This document shows, piece after piece, positions 1 to 8,216 of a DNA stretch of 61,367 bases. The notes beneath the pieces were generated by a model. That model saw nothing but the letters and a program-made list of their open reading frames with translations. It made no database searches and had not been told where the DNA came from. Every line of letters begins with the position of its first letter. Position 1 is the first letter of the stretch. The stretch is from CAVYPR01 sp052145775 (GTDB taxonomy: Bacteria > Actinomycetota > Acidimicrobiia > Acidimicrobiales > RAAP-2), in the NCBI GenBank assembly GCA_052145775.1, contig JBKQNY010000091.1, positions 1 to 61,367 of the forward strand, given 5' to 3'. A program made the translations under genes and the position numbers.

Positions 1-459
1 AAGGTCGTCTACCCGCACCACGGCGCGGCAGTGGTCGAACGACGTGAGACCAAAGAGGCGTTCGGGAAGAAGCAGGAGTACCTCGTGCTCAGGCTGGCCT
101 ACGGCGACCTGACACTCATGGTCCCGGCCGACAACACCGAAGGGGTGGGCCTCCGCGAGGTCATCAACGACGAAGAGGTGGAAGAGGTGTTCGCCGTGCT
201 GCGCAAGAAGGAGGCGCGGATGCCGACCAACTGGTCCCGGAGGTACAAGAACCACTCCGAGAAGCTGCGGTCCGGCGACATCTATCAGGTGGCCGAGGTG
301 GTGCGGAACCTCTCGATCAGGGACAAGGACAAGGGCCTGTCGGCCGGGGAGAAGCGGATGCTGTCGCGGGCCCGTCAGATCCTCGTCTCCGAGCTCACCT
401 TCGCCCTGGCCGTCGACGAGGAGACGGCGGAGCAGCGCCTGAACGACGCGCTGCCCTGA
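1..459 (+). CDS. carD: CarD family transcriptional regulator (5' partial)
   Basis: RNA-polymerase-binding regulator that stabilises open promoter complexes. The frame is open from base 1, so the N-terminus is cut by the window edge; the visible 152 residues begin KVVYPHHGAAVVE, which matches the start of the CarD/TRCF RNA-polymerase interaction domain a few residues after the usual start. The remainder is the basic helical C-terminal domain (NWSRRYKNHSEKL, then a SAGEKRMLSRARQIL helix). It lies 9 nt upstream of ispD, the usual actinobacterial order. An internal ATG-like start at 31 would remove conserved residues and is rejected. Confidence 0.93.
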   Translation, partial: KVVYPHHGAAVVERRETKEAFGKKQEYLVLRLAYGDLTLMVPADNTEGVGLREVINDEEVEEVFAVLRKKEARMPTNWSRRYKNHSEKLRSGDIYQVAEVVRNLSIRDKDKGLSAGEKRMLSRARQILVSELTFALAVDEETAEQRLNDALP

Positions 460-468
460 TCCCGGCCG

Positions 469-1140
469 GTGCCGTCACGCCCCGACGAGCCGAGCGGTGA
501 CGACGTGCCCGCGGTCTGGGCGGTGGTCGTGGCCGCCGGATCGGGCGCCCGGTTCGGCCGGCCCAAGCAGTTCGACCTCCTGGCCGGACGCCCCGTGGTG
601 GAGCGCTCGGTGTCGGCCTGCCGCTCGGTGGCGGCCGGCGTCGTCCTGGTCCTGCCGCCCGACCGCCTCGACGACGCCCACGGGGCCGACGTGGTGGCGG
701 CCGGAGGAACCACCCGCTCGGCCTCGGTCCGGGTGGGTCTGGCCGCGGTGCCCGACGAGGCGGAGATCGTGGTGGTCCACGACGCCGCCCGGCCGCTGGC
801 CAGCCCCGAGCTGTTCCGCTCGGTGGTGGACGCGGTGGCCGGCGGCGCCGACGCCGCGGTCTGCGCCCTCCCCGTCTCCGACACCCTCAAGCGGGTTGGT
901 GGGGGGACACGCGTGATCGAGACCGTGGCGCGCCAGGGGCTGGTGGCCGTGCAGACCCCCCAGGCGTTCGCGGCGTCGGTGCTGCGCCGGGCGCACCTCG
1001 ACGGGGACGAGGCCACCGACGACGCCGGCCTGGTGGAGGCGCTCGGCGCTACGGTCGTGGTGGTGCCGGGGGACCCGAGGAACGTGAAGCTCACCACGCC
1101 GGCCGACCTCGACTACGCCGAGCACCTGCTCGGGGGCTGA
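469..1140 (+). CDS. ispD: 2-C-methyl-D-erythritol 4-phosphate cytidylyltransferase
   Basis: Third step of the MEP isoprenoid pathway: couples MEP to CTP to give CDP-ME. The nucleotide-binding signature AAGSGARFGRPKQF lies at residues 22-35, VHDAARPL around 103-110, and the C-terminal GDPRNVKLTTPADL is typical. The length, 223 aa, fits the family. The GTG at 469 is 9 nt after carD; a second in-frame GTG at 505 would give a protein starting just before the first strand and is a fair alternative. It is followed at 2 nt by ispF, so the two are almost certainly co-transcribed and perhaps translationally coupled. Confidence 0.95.
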   Translation: MPSRPDEPSGDDVPAVWAVVVAAGSGARFGRPKQFDLLAGRPVVERSVSACRSVAAGVVLVLPPDRLDDAHGADVVAAGGTTRSASVRVGLAAVPDEAEIVVVHDAARPLASPELFRSVVDAVAGGADAAVCALPVSDTLKRVGGGTRVIETVARQGLVAVQTPQAFAASVLRRAHLDGDEATDDAGLVEALGATVVVVPGDPRNVKLTTPADLDYAEHLLGG

Positions 1141-1142
1141 CC

Positions 1143-1634
1143 GTGCGCATCGGCCAGGGCGTCGACGTCCACGCCTTCTCCGACGACCCCGACCGGCCGC
1201 TGGTGCTGGGTGGGGTCGAGGTGCCCCAGGGCCGTGGCCTGGCGGGGCACAGCGACGCCGACGTCGTGACCCACGCCCTGGCCGACGCGATGCTGGGGGC
1301 GGCCGGCCTGGGCGACCTCGGCCGCCACTTCCCCGACACCGACTCGGCGTGGGCCGGAGCCGACAGCATGGCCCTGCTCGCCGAGGTGGCGGCGATGGTC
1401 GGGCGGGTCGGTCTGGAGGTGGCGAACGCCGACTGCACCGTGTTGGCCGAGACGCCGAGGCTCGCCCCCCACACCGACGAGATGGCGGCGCGCCTGACCG
1501 AGGTGGTGGGGGGGCCGGTGTCCGTCAAGGCCACCCGGGCCGAGGGGCTGGGACCGATCGGGCGGGGGGAGGGGGTGGCCTGCCTGGCGGTGGCGCTGCT
1601 CGTGCCCCGCGGCAGCGAGGGGGCTCGGCCGTGA
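1143..1634 (+). CDS. ispF: 2-C-methyl-D-erythritol 2,4-cyclodiphosphate synthase
   Basis: Fifth MEP-pathway step, converting CDP-ME 2-phosphate to the cyclodiphosphate with release of CMP. Metal ligands are visible in GVDVHAF (Asp8, His10), followed by the GHSDADV motif at 34-40 and GDLGRHFPDTD. The C-terminal KATRAEGLGPIGRGEG is the family signature. The length, 163 aa, is normal. It starts with GTG 2 nt after ispD and its TGA overlaps the GTG start of the methyltransferase by 4 nt. In many actinobacteria cysS follows ispF; here it does not. Confidence 0.96.
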   Translation: MRIGQGVDVHAFSDDPDRPLVLGGVEVPQGRGLAGHSDADVVTHALADAMLGAAGLGDLGRHFPDTDSAWAGADSMALLAEVAAMVGRVGLEVANADCTVLAETPRLAPHTDEMAARLTEVVGGPVSVKATRAEGLGPIGRGEGVACLAVALLVPRGSEGARP

Positions 1635-2536
1635 GCCCGCGGCCTGCCGGTGGGGGCCGCTCGGCCGGCCGCGGCCGCCCGGCCGCCCCGGGCCGGGCAC
1701 CCTCGCGCCCCCGGCCGTCGGGGCGGGGAGGCGGCGCCCCGGACCGGCGAGCAGCACCCTCGCGCGGTCGCCGCCCCGGCGCCGGCGAGCTCGGCGGGGA
1801 CCAGGTGGAGGGCCGCCGCGCCGTGCTCGAGCTGCTGGCCGCCGGGCGCCGGCCGGTGCGCCGGCTGTGGCTGGCCGAGGGGCTCGACCCCTCCCCCCAG
1901 CTGGACGAGATCGAGTCCCTGGCGGCGCGGCGCAGGGTCCGGGTGGAGACGGTGGGGCGGTCCCGCCTCGAGGCGGAGGCCCGCACCGACGCCCCCCAGG
2001 GCGTCCTCGCCCTGGCCCGACCGATCGAGCCGGTCACCCTCGACGACCTGTGCGCGGCCGGGACGGCCGAGCCGTTCCTCCTGGTCGTGGCGGGCGTGAC
2101 CGATCCCCGCAACCTCGGCGCGCTCCTGCGCAGCGCCGAGTGCGCGGGGGTGACCGGGGTGGTCCTGGCCCGCCACCGGGCGGCCCACCTCTCCCCGACG
2201 GTGGCCAAGGTGGCGGCCGGTGCCATCGAGCACCTCGGCTTTTCCGTGGTGGGCGGGATCCCGGCGGCCCTCGGCCGGCTGGAGGACCTCGGGGTGTGGA
2301 CCGTGGGCCTGGCCGGCGAGGTCGGGCGCTCCCTCTACGACCTGCCGCTGGGCACGGGCCCCGTGGCCCTGGTCGTGGGGGGCGAGGAGAAGGGGCTGGC
2401 CCCGCTCGTGCGCCGGCGGTGCGCCGAGGTGGCGGCCGTCCCCCAACACGGGTCGATCCCCTCGCTCAACGTGGGGGTGGCCGGCGCCGTGGCCTGCTTC
2501 GAGGTGGCCCGCCAGCGGGCGGCCGCGACCGGGTGA
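1631..2536 (+). CDS. rlmB: TrmH/SpoU family 2'-O-ribose RNA methyltransferase (RlmB-like)
   Basis: SAM-dependent ribose methyltransferase, most likely acting on 23S rRNA (RlmB type, G2251 in E. coli numbering). The 301 residues split into a very basic, low-complexity Pro/Arg/Gly tail (about 1-55), an L30e-like substrate-binding domain (about 56-135, starting VEGRRAVLELLAAGRRPVRR) and a SPOUT domain. The SPOUT motifs are visible: DPRNLGALLRSAE (motif 1), GGEEKGL (motif 2) and IPSLNVGVAGAVA (motif 3). I chose the GTG that overlaps the ispF stop (GTGA). The frame is open further upstream inside ispF, but that part is unrelated shadow sequence. The exact RNA target is inferred from family and synteny. 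Confidence 0.9.
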   Translation: MSPRPAGGGRSAGRGRPAAPGRAPSRPRPSGRGGGAPDRRAAPSRGRRPGAGELGGDQVEGRRAVLELLAAGRRPVRRLWLAEGLDPSPQLDEIESLAARRRVRVETVGRSRLEAEARTDAPQGVLALARPIEPVTLDDLCAAGTAEPFLLVVAGVTDPRNLGALLRSAECAGVTGVVLARHRAAHLSPTVAKVAAGAIEHLGFSVVGGIPAALGRLEDLGVWTVGLAGEVGRSLYDLPLGTGPVALVVGGEEKGLAPLVRRRCAEVAAVPQHGSIPSLNVGVAGAVACFEVARQRAAATG

Positions 2537-2606
2537 GCCGATCCCCGGCGAGCCGATTCGGGGCCTCACGTGGGCCCGCTTGCTTGCACGGCCACCCCGC
2601 GGCGGG

Positions 2607-2612
2607 CATTCT
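2607..2612 (+). promoter_or_regulatory. Putative -10 box of a leaderless transcript (LytR_C gene)
   Basis: CATTCT ends exactly 6 nt before the GTG at 2619, the spacing seen at many other starts in this window. The first base deviates from TANNNT. Confidence 0.35.
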
Positions 2613-2618
2613 GAGCCG

Positions 2619-3254
2619 GTGACACAACCGTTTCCTCCGCCCCCCGGCCGGCCGCAGGGTCGCCGCGGGGGGGACCACGTCACACTCTCCCGGGCGCTCA
2701 TCCTGCTGGTGGTGGCGGTCGTCGTCGGCGCCATCTGCCTGGCGCTGGGGGCGAGGCCGGTCACCAACACCGGGGCCGGTGCCGCCGCCACCTCGACCAC
2801 GACCACGACCGCGCCGTCCCATTCGACCACGACCACCACCACGCTGCGGGCGACCACGGCGGTGAAGGTGCTCGTGGCCAACGGCAGCTCCACGATCGGG
2901 GCCGCCGGCTACTACACGACAAAGCTGAAGACCGACGGGTGGGGCACGCTGACCCCGACCACAGCCACCTCGTCGGCCGGCGCCTCGACCGTCTACTACG
3001 CGGCGGGCAACGAGCCCCAGGCCCAGGCGATCGCCACCTCGCTCGGTCTCGGCGCCTCCGCCGTCCAGCCGCTCAGCTCGGCGACGCCGGTCTCCTCCAC
3101 CGCCGGGGCCGACGTGGTGCTGGTGGTCGGCCCGGACCTCGGCGGCAAGGTCACCACCACCACCTCGACCACCGCCGGCACATCGGCCACCTCGACAACG
3201 AGCTCCGCCACAACCACGACCACCACCACATCGACGGCGACAGCCACCGGGTAG
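2619..3254 (+). CDS. LytR C-terminal (LytR_C) domain membrane protein
   Basis: A 211-residue envelope protein. After a Pro/Gly-rich cytoplasmic start there is one membrane segment at about residues 26-44 (ALILLVVAVVVGAICLAL), then a Thr/Ser-rich linker, and a LytR_C fold from about 82 to 165 (VKVLVANGSS ... VVLVVGPDLG). A second Thr/Ser tail follows. LytR_C domains occur behind LCP wall-teichoic-acid/arabinogalactan ligase domains and alone in actinobacteria; no LCP domain is present. A cell-surface role is likely but the partner is unknown. The two Thr-rich linkers are typical exposed, possibly glycosylated stalks (inference). Confidence 0.8.
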   Translation: MTQPFPPPPGRPQGRRGGDHVTLSRALILLVVAVVVGAICLALGARPVTNTGAGAAATSTTTTTAPSHSTTTTTTLRATTAVKVLVANGSSTIGAAGYYTTKLKTDGWGTLTPTTATSSAGASTVYYAAGNEPQAQAIATSLGLGASAVQPLSSATPVSSTAGADVVLVVGPDLGGKVTTTTSTTAGTSATSTTSSATTTTTTTSTATATG

Positions 3255-3261
3255 GGGCGGC

Positions 3262-4038
3262 ATGGCCGACCTCCCGCCGGTGCTCCGCCCGCTGTGCGAG
3301 CATGCCGCCAACGCCGCCCTCTTCGTCGACTTCGACGGCACCCTGGCCCCCATCGTCGACGACCCCGCCGCCGCCCGTTCCCTCGACGGCGCCACCGAGG
3401 TGCTGGCCGCCCTGGCCCGGCGCTTCGGCCTGGTGGCCGTGGTCTCCGGCCGACCGGTCGCCTTCCTGCTCAAGGCGCTGGACCACCCGCACGGGGTGGC
3501 CATGGCCGGCCTCTACGGCATGGAGGCCGCCTCGCCCGGCGGAGCGGTCGAGACCCGGCCCGACGCCGCGGCCTGGCGACCGGTGGTGGACGAGGTGACC
3601 CGCCTGGCCCAGGCCGAGGCGGCGCCCGGGGCCGAGGTGGAGCCCAAGGGGCTGACGGTCACCCTCCACTGGCGCCGCCATCCCGCCGCCGAGGAGTGGG
3701 CCCGGACGTTCTGCGGGCGGGCGACGGCCCGGACCGGCCTGGTGGTCCAGCCGGGGAGGATGGCCCTCGAGCTCCGCCCGCCGGTCGCCGACGACAAGGG
3801 CACGGTGGTGCGGGCCATGGCCCGTGGCCACGCCGCCGTCGCCTGCTTCGGCGACGACCTCGGCGACCTCCCTGCCTTCGGGGCCCTGGCCGAGCTGGCC
3901 GGCACCGGGGTGGCCGTGGCCCGGGTGGCGGTGGTCGACCCCGAGAGCCCGCCCGAGGTGGCGCTCGCCGCCGACCTGGTCGTGGACGGGCCCGAGGGTG
4001 CGCTCGACCTCCTGGCCCGCCTGGCCGCGGGCTGTTGA
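3262..4038 (+). CDS. otsB: Trehalose-6-phosphate phosphatase (HAD family)
   Basis: Removes phosphate from trehalose 6-phosphate to release trehalose, a stress protectant. HAD motif I is DFDGTLAPI (Asp23 nucleophile, Asp25 acid/base), motif II lies in VVSGRP near residue 60, and the metal-binding motif is GDDLGDLPAF around 196-205. The 258 aa match OtsB. It lies 7 nt after the LytR_C gene and converges on otsA with only 4 nt between the stops, so the pathway genes face each other rather than forming one operon. A related HAD phosphatase activity on glucosyl-3-phosphoglycerate (made by the nearby gpgS) cannot be excluded from sequence alone. Confidence 0.9.
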   Translation: MADLPPVLRPLCEHAANAALFVDFDGTLAPIVDDPAAARSLDGATEVLAALARRFGLVAVVSGRPVAFLLKALDHPHGVAMAGLYGMEAASPGGAVETRPDAAAWRPVVDEVTRLAQAEAAPGAEVEPKGLTVTLHWRRHPAAEEWARTFCGRATARTGLVVQPGRMALELRPPVADDKGTVVRAMARGHAAVACFGDDLGDLPAFGALAELAGTGVAVARVAVVDPESPPEVALAADLVVDGPEGALDLLARLAAGC

Positions 4039-4042
4039 GGTC

Positions 4043-5440
<1,398 letters not shown>

Positions 5441-5446
5441 GGCGGG

Positions 5447-5452
5447 AGGCTA
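5447..5452 (-). promoter_or_regulatory. Putative -10 box of leaderless otsA
   Basis: On the minus strand TAGCCT is followed by six bases (CCCGCC) and the otsA GTG. It overlaps the end of the upstream gpgS coding region. Confidence 0.45.
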
Positions 5453-6259
5453 TCGGGCCCCGCCGGGCCCCGCCCCGCCCCCGCCGCCGAGCGGGGCCCG
5501 CGCCAGGCCGGCCCGCAGCACCTCGACCGCCTGGCCCCGGAGCTCGGAGAGCGGGCGGTTGCGGTGGATCCGGACCCCGAGGTCGACCTGGGCCACCGAG
5601 GCCGTGCCGAAGCGGCTGGCCACGTCGACGAGGAGGCCCAGCTCCACGCCGTAGCCGGGGGCGAGCTCCAACTTCTCGAGGACCAAGCGGGGCGCCGCCG
5701 TCTCCCCGGCCAGGGGCTGGCGGACGCCGAGCAGGTGGGGGAAGAGGACCTCGAGCAGGGGTCGGGCCATGAGCTCGGTGACCCGCCCCCCGCCCTCGGG
5801 GCTCCCGTGGAGCGGGCGGTCGTAGAAGCCCTTCACCAGGGCCACGTCCTCGGCCAGGAGGAGGGGGCCCAGGAGCCCCGAGACGAACCACTCCGAGGTG
5901 TTCTCCACGTCGGCGTCGAGGAAGGCGACCAGCTCCCCCATCGACCCCTCCACCCCGGCGGCCATCGCCCGTCCCTTCCCGCCCTGGCCGTCGAGGGCCA
6001 GCACCCGCGCCCCGGCCCGGCGGGCCGCCTCGGCGGTGTCGTCGGCGGACCCGTCGTCGACCACGACGACCTCGTCGACCAGACCCGAACCGCCGGCCGC
6101 GCCCACGTGGGCCCCGACGACGGCGGAGACCACTGCGCCCACGGTCCGCTCCTCGTCGCGCGCCGGGATGCACACGGTGACGGTCCGCCCCGCCTTGGCG
6201 GCGAGCACCCGGGCGGTGTCGAACTCGGACCGATGGAAGGTCCGCGGGCCGTCGGTCAT
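5450..6259 (-). CDS. gpgS: Glucosyl-3-phosphoglycerate synthase (GT81-like)
   Basis: Transfers glucose from NDP-glucose to 3-phosphoglycerate, the first step towards glucosylglycerate or, in mycobacteria, methylglucose lipopolysaccharides. The 269-residue protein has a GT-A fold: VCIPARDEERTVG, VVVVDDGSADDT, the DXD-containing FLDADVEN, then GFYDRP, LPHLL-like and QPLAGE motifs and a C-terminal VDLGVRIHRNRPL, all as in GpgS. The ATG at 6259 is chosen because the sequence just upstream is the 5' region shared with the divergent riboswitch gene. Stop and otsA start are 9 nt apart. A GATGAT box 6 nt before this ATG may make it leaderless. Confidence 0.87.
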   Translation of the reverse strand: MTDGPRTFHRSEFDTARVLAAKAGRTVTVCIPARDEERTVGAVVSAVVGAHVGAAGGSGLVDEVVVVDDGSADDTAEAARRAGARVLALDGQGGKGRAMAAGVEGSMGELVAFLDADVENTSEWFVSGLLGPLLLAEDVALVKGFYDRPLHGSPEGGGRVTELMARPLLEVLFPHLLGVRQPLAGETAAPRLVLEKLELAPGYGVELGLLVDVASRFGTASVAQVDLGVRIHRNRPLSELRGQAVEVLRAGLARAPLGGGGGAGPGGAR

Positions 6260-6265
6260 CTCCCG

Positions 6266-6271
6266 ATCATC
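6266..6271 (-). promoter_or_regulatory. Weak putative -10 box of gpgS
   Basis: Minus-strand GATGAT ends 6 nt before the gpgS ATG. It fits the NANNNT plus six spacing but lacks the leading T. Confidence 0.25.
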
Positions 6272-6309
6272 CCCCATCGCCGCCGTGCCCGTGGACGGGT
6301 CGCCGCGCA

Positions 6310-6341
6310 CGGGCCCGGGCGCTGTTGACGCCGGGCCCGGG
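6310..6341. repeat. Imperfect inverted repeat over the thrC -35 box
   Basis: Left arm CGGGCCCGGGCG (6310-6321) and right arm CGCCGGGCCCG (6329-6339) pair with one bulged base. The loop and right arm contain the TTGACG hexamer, so this could be an operator or merely GC-rich symmetry. Confidence 0.4.
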
Positions 6342-6353
6342 ATCGACCACCAT
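6325..6353 (+). promoter_or_regulatory. Putative sigma-70-type promoter of the SAM-riboswitch operon
   Basis: TTGACG (6325-6330), a 17-nt spacer and CACCAT (6348-6353) predict transcription from about 6360, exactly where the riboswitch P1 stem begins. Confidence 0.5.
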
Positions 6354-6360
6354 GGAGGGA

Positions 6361-6475
6361 TCATCCAGAGCGGCTGAGGGACGGGCCCTGCGACGCCGCG
6401 GCAACCAGTGGGACACCGGGTCGAGACGCGTGAGCGTCGGCCGGGGTCCATCGGGTGCCAATGCCCGACCGATGA
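6361..6475 (+). promoter_or_regulatory. SAM riboswitch (S-box, SAM-I-like)
   Basis: The 115-nt leader carries the S-box core. TCATC (6361-6365) pairs with GATGA (6471-6475) as P1. The conserved AGAGCGGCTGAGGGAC segment runs through 6382, and GGGCCC then GCAACC (6401-6406) form the P2/kink-turn part. A GC-rich P3 lies at about 6410-6448, and TCGGGTGCCAATGCCCGA (6451-6468) is the P4 hairpin. The 3' strand of P1 runs directly into the ribosome-binding sequence GAGGAGG (6474-6480) of the ATG at 6487, so SAM binding probably blocks translation rather than forming a terminator (inference; I see no terminator stem with a U-tract). Placing a SAM sensor before a thrC-like gene argues for a methionine-related role of the operon. 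Confidence 0.88.
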
Positions 6476-6486
6476 GGAGGACACCG

Positions 6487-7731
6487 ATGGACCATGTCAC
6501 TGGCCTGCGCTGTCGAGAGTGCGGGCGCGAGTTCCCGGCCGAGGCCCTGCACGTCTGCGACTACTGCTTCGGGCCGCTGGAGGTCGCCTACGACTACGAG
6601 CGGATCGCGGCCCGGGTCAGCCGGGAGCGCATCGCCGCCGGCCCCCGGACCATCTGGCGCTACCGCGACCTGCTGCCGGTCGACGACGACGCCCCGGTCG
6701 ACCTGGGCGCCGGGTTCACCCCGCTGGTGCGGGCCGACCGGCTGGCGGCCGAGCTCGGACTGGGCGAGCTGTGGATCAAGGACGACACGGCCAACCCCAC
6801 CGGCTCGTTCAAGGACCGGGTGGTCTCGGTGGCCCTCACCAAGGCGCGCCGCCTGGGGTTCAAGGTGGCGGCCTGCGCCTCCACCGGCAACCTGGCCAAC
6901 TCCGTGGCGGCCCACGCCGCCCGGGCGGGCATGGACTCGGTGGTGCTGATCCCCCACGACCTCGAGGAGGCCAAGGTCACCATGACCGCCGTCTACGGGG
7001 GGACGGTGGTGTCGGTGGAGGGCTCCTACGACGACGTGAACCGGCTGTGCGCCGAGTTGACCAGCGAGCACCCCAGCTGGGCCTTCGTCAACGTCAACGT
7101 GCGCACCTACTACGCCGAGGGGTCCAAGACCCTGGCCTTCGAGGTGGCCGAGCAACTGGGCTGGGAGGCTCCCGACCACGTCGTGGTGCCCATCGCCTCG
7201 GGCAGCCAGCTGGTCAAGGTGGCCAAGGGCTTCGACGAGCTGGGCCGGGTCGGCCTGCTCGACGAGACGCCCACGGTGCGGGTGTCGGGGGCCCAGGCGG
7301 CCGGCTGCTCGCCGGTGGCCACCGCCTTCGCCGAGGGGACCGACACCATCAGGCCGGTGAAAGCCTCGACCATCGCCAAGTCGCTGTCGATCGGCAACCC
7401 GGCCGACGGGTGGTACGCGCTGCGGGCCGTGCGCGACTCGGGCGGGGCCTGCGCGGCGGTGACCGACGACGAGATCATCGAGGGGATCCGGCTGCTGGCC
7501 CGCACCGAGGGGATCTTCGCCGAGACGGCGGGGGGCGTGACCATCGCCACCCTGGCCAAGCTGGCCGCCGAGGGGGTGGTGCGGGGCGACGAGCGGGTGG
7601 TGGCCCTGGTCACCGGCCACGGGCTGAAGACCGTCGAGGCCCTCTCGGGGACCGTGGGCCCGACCGTCACCATCCCCCCCACCCTGGAGGCGTTCGACGG
7701 CGCCGTGGACCTCGACCGGCGGCAGGCGTGA
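6487..7731 (+). CDS. thrC: Threonine synthase-like PLP enzyme
   Basis: Fold-type II PLP enzyme of 414 aa resembling the zinc-ribbon type of threonine synthase, which converts O-phosphohomoserine to threonine. The N-terminal CRECGREF ... CDYCFG (Cys9, 12, 24, 27) is a zinc-ribbon-like motif. NPTGSFKDR contains the PLP lysine (Lys109), ACASTGNLANS is the phosphate/substrate loop and VPIASGSQLVK follows. The ATG at 6487 is fixed by GAGGAGG six bases upstream; the open frame before it is riboswitch. The next gene, 58 nt on, is a MoaD/ThiS-like carrier. Because the operon is under a SAM riboswitch, it may instead use phosphohomoserine with a thiocarboxylated carrier to make homocysteine; this is my inference, and ordinary threonine synthesis remains the default reading. 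Confidence 0.85.
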   Translation: MDHVTGLRCRECGREFPAEALHVCDYCFGPLEVAYDYERIAARVSRERIAAGPRTIWRYRDLLPVDDDAPVDLGAGFTPLVRADRLAAELGLGELWIKDDTANPTGSFKDRVVSVALTKARRLGFKVAACASTGNLANSVAAHAARAGMDSVVLIPHDLEEAKVTMTAVYGGTVVSVEGSYDDVNRLCAELTSEHPSWAFVNVNVRTYYAEGSKTLAFEVAEQLGWEAPDHVVVPIASGSQLVKVAKGFDELGRVGLLDETPTVRVSGAQAAGCSPVATAFAEGTDTIRPVKASTIAKSLSIGNPADGWYALRAVRDSGGACAAVTDDEIIEGIRLLARTEGIFAETAGGVTIATLAKLAAEGVVRGDERVVALVTGHGLKTVEALSGTVGPTVTIPPTLEAFDGAVDLDRRQA

Positions 7732-7789
7732 CCGCCGCGATCCCCGTCCCGCCGCAAGCCCGACAGCCGATCTCCGGGGAGGAGACCCG

Positions 7790-8065
7790 ATGACCGTGTC
7801 CGTGCGGATCCCCACCCAGCTGCGCACCCTCACCGGCGGGGCCGGGGAAGTCCAGGTAGAGGGATCGACCGTGGGGCAGGCCCTCGAGGCGCTCGACGCA
7901 GCCCACGCCGGCTTCTCCGATCGGCTGTTCGACGAGGACGGTGCGCTGCGGCGGTTCGTGAACGTCTTCCTGGCCGACGAGGACGTGCGGTTTCTCGAGG
8001 GGTTGGCCACCCCGGTGGCCGACGGGCAGACGCTGTCGATCGTGCCGGCGGTGGCCGGGGGCTGA
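7790..8065 (+). CDS. MoaD/ThiS-like sulfur-carrier protein
   Basis: A 91-residue beta-grasp protein (VSVRIPTQLRTLTGG ... FVNVFLADEDVRFL ... VADGQTLSIVPAVAGG). It ends in an exposed Gly-Gly at residues 90-91, the hallmark of carriers that are adenylated and thiocarboxylated. CysO of Mycobacterium, which feeds sulfur to a PLP cysteine synthase, and HcyS of Wolinella, which feeds homocysteine synthesis, are functional precedents. A good Shine-Dalgarno (GGGGAGGAG) precedes the ATG. Its position directly behind a PLP enzyme and under the SAM riboswitch suggests it donates sulfur to that enzyme. No E1 activating enzyme or Mec-type protease is nearby. Confidence 0.85.
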   Translation: MTVSVRIPTQLRTLTGGAGEVQVEGSTVGQALEALDAAHAGFSDRLFDEDGALRRFVNVFLADEDVRFLEGLATPVADGQTLSIVPAVAGG

Positions 8066-8117
8066 CCTCGGGGCCACGGCGGCGCGGTTGCGCGCGGCGG
8101 GCCGGCATGGTTTGCTG

Positions 8118-8144
8118 TTAGCACTCGATGAACGAGAGTGCTAA
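8118..8144 (+). promoter_or_regulatory. CIRCE operator (HrcA binding site)
   Basis: A perfect TTAGCACTC-N9-GAGTGCTAA inverted repeat lies 72 nt upstream of groEL. HrcA repression relieved by heat or misfolded protein is the established mechanism. Matching core promoter hexamers around it are not clear to me. Confidence 0.97.
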
Positions 8145-8216
8145 CGGACCCGCTATGGTGTCCGTTAGGGAGCGCGCCGGCCGTGGGGGCCGGCAAACCA
8201 ACGGAGGACAGTCCAG

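Noticed and set aside
1349..1630. Upstream extension of the methyltransferase frame inside ispF
   Set aside because: The added residues are Gly/Arg shadow sequence; the GTGA overlap at 1631 is the natural start.
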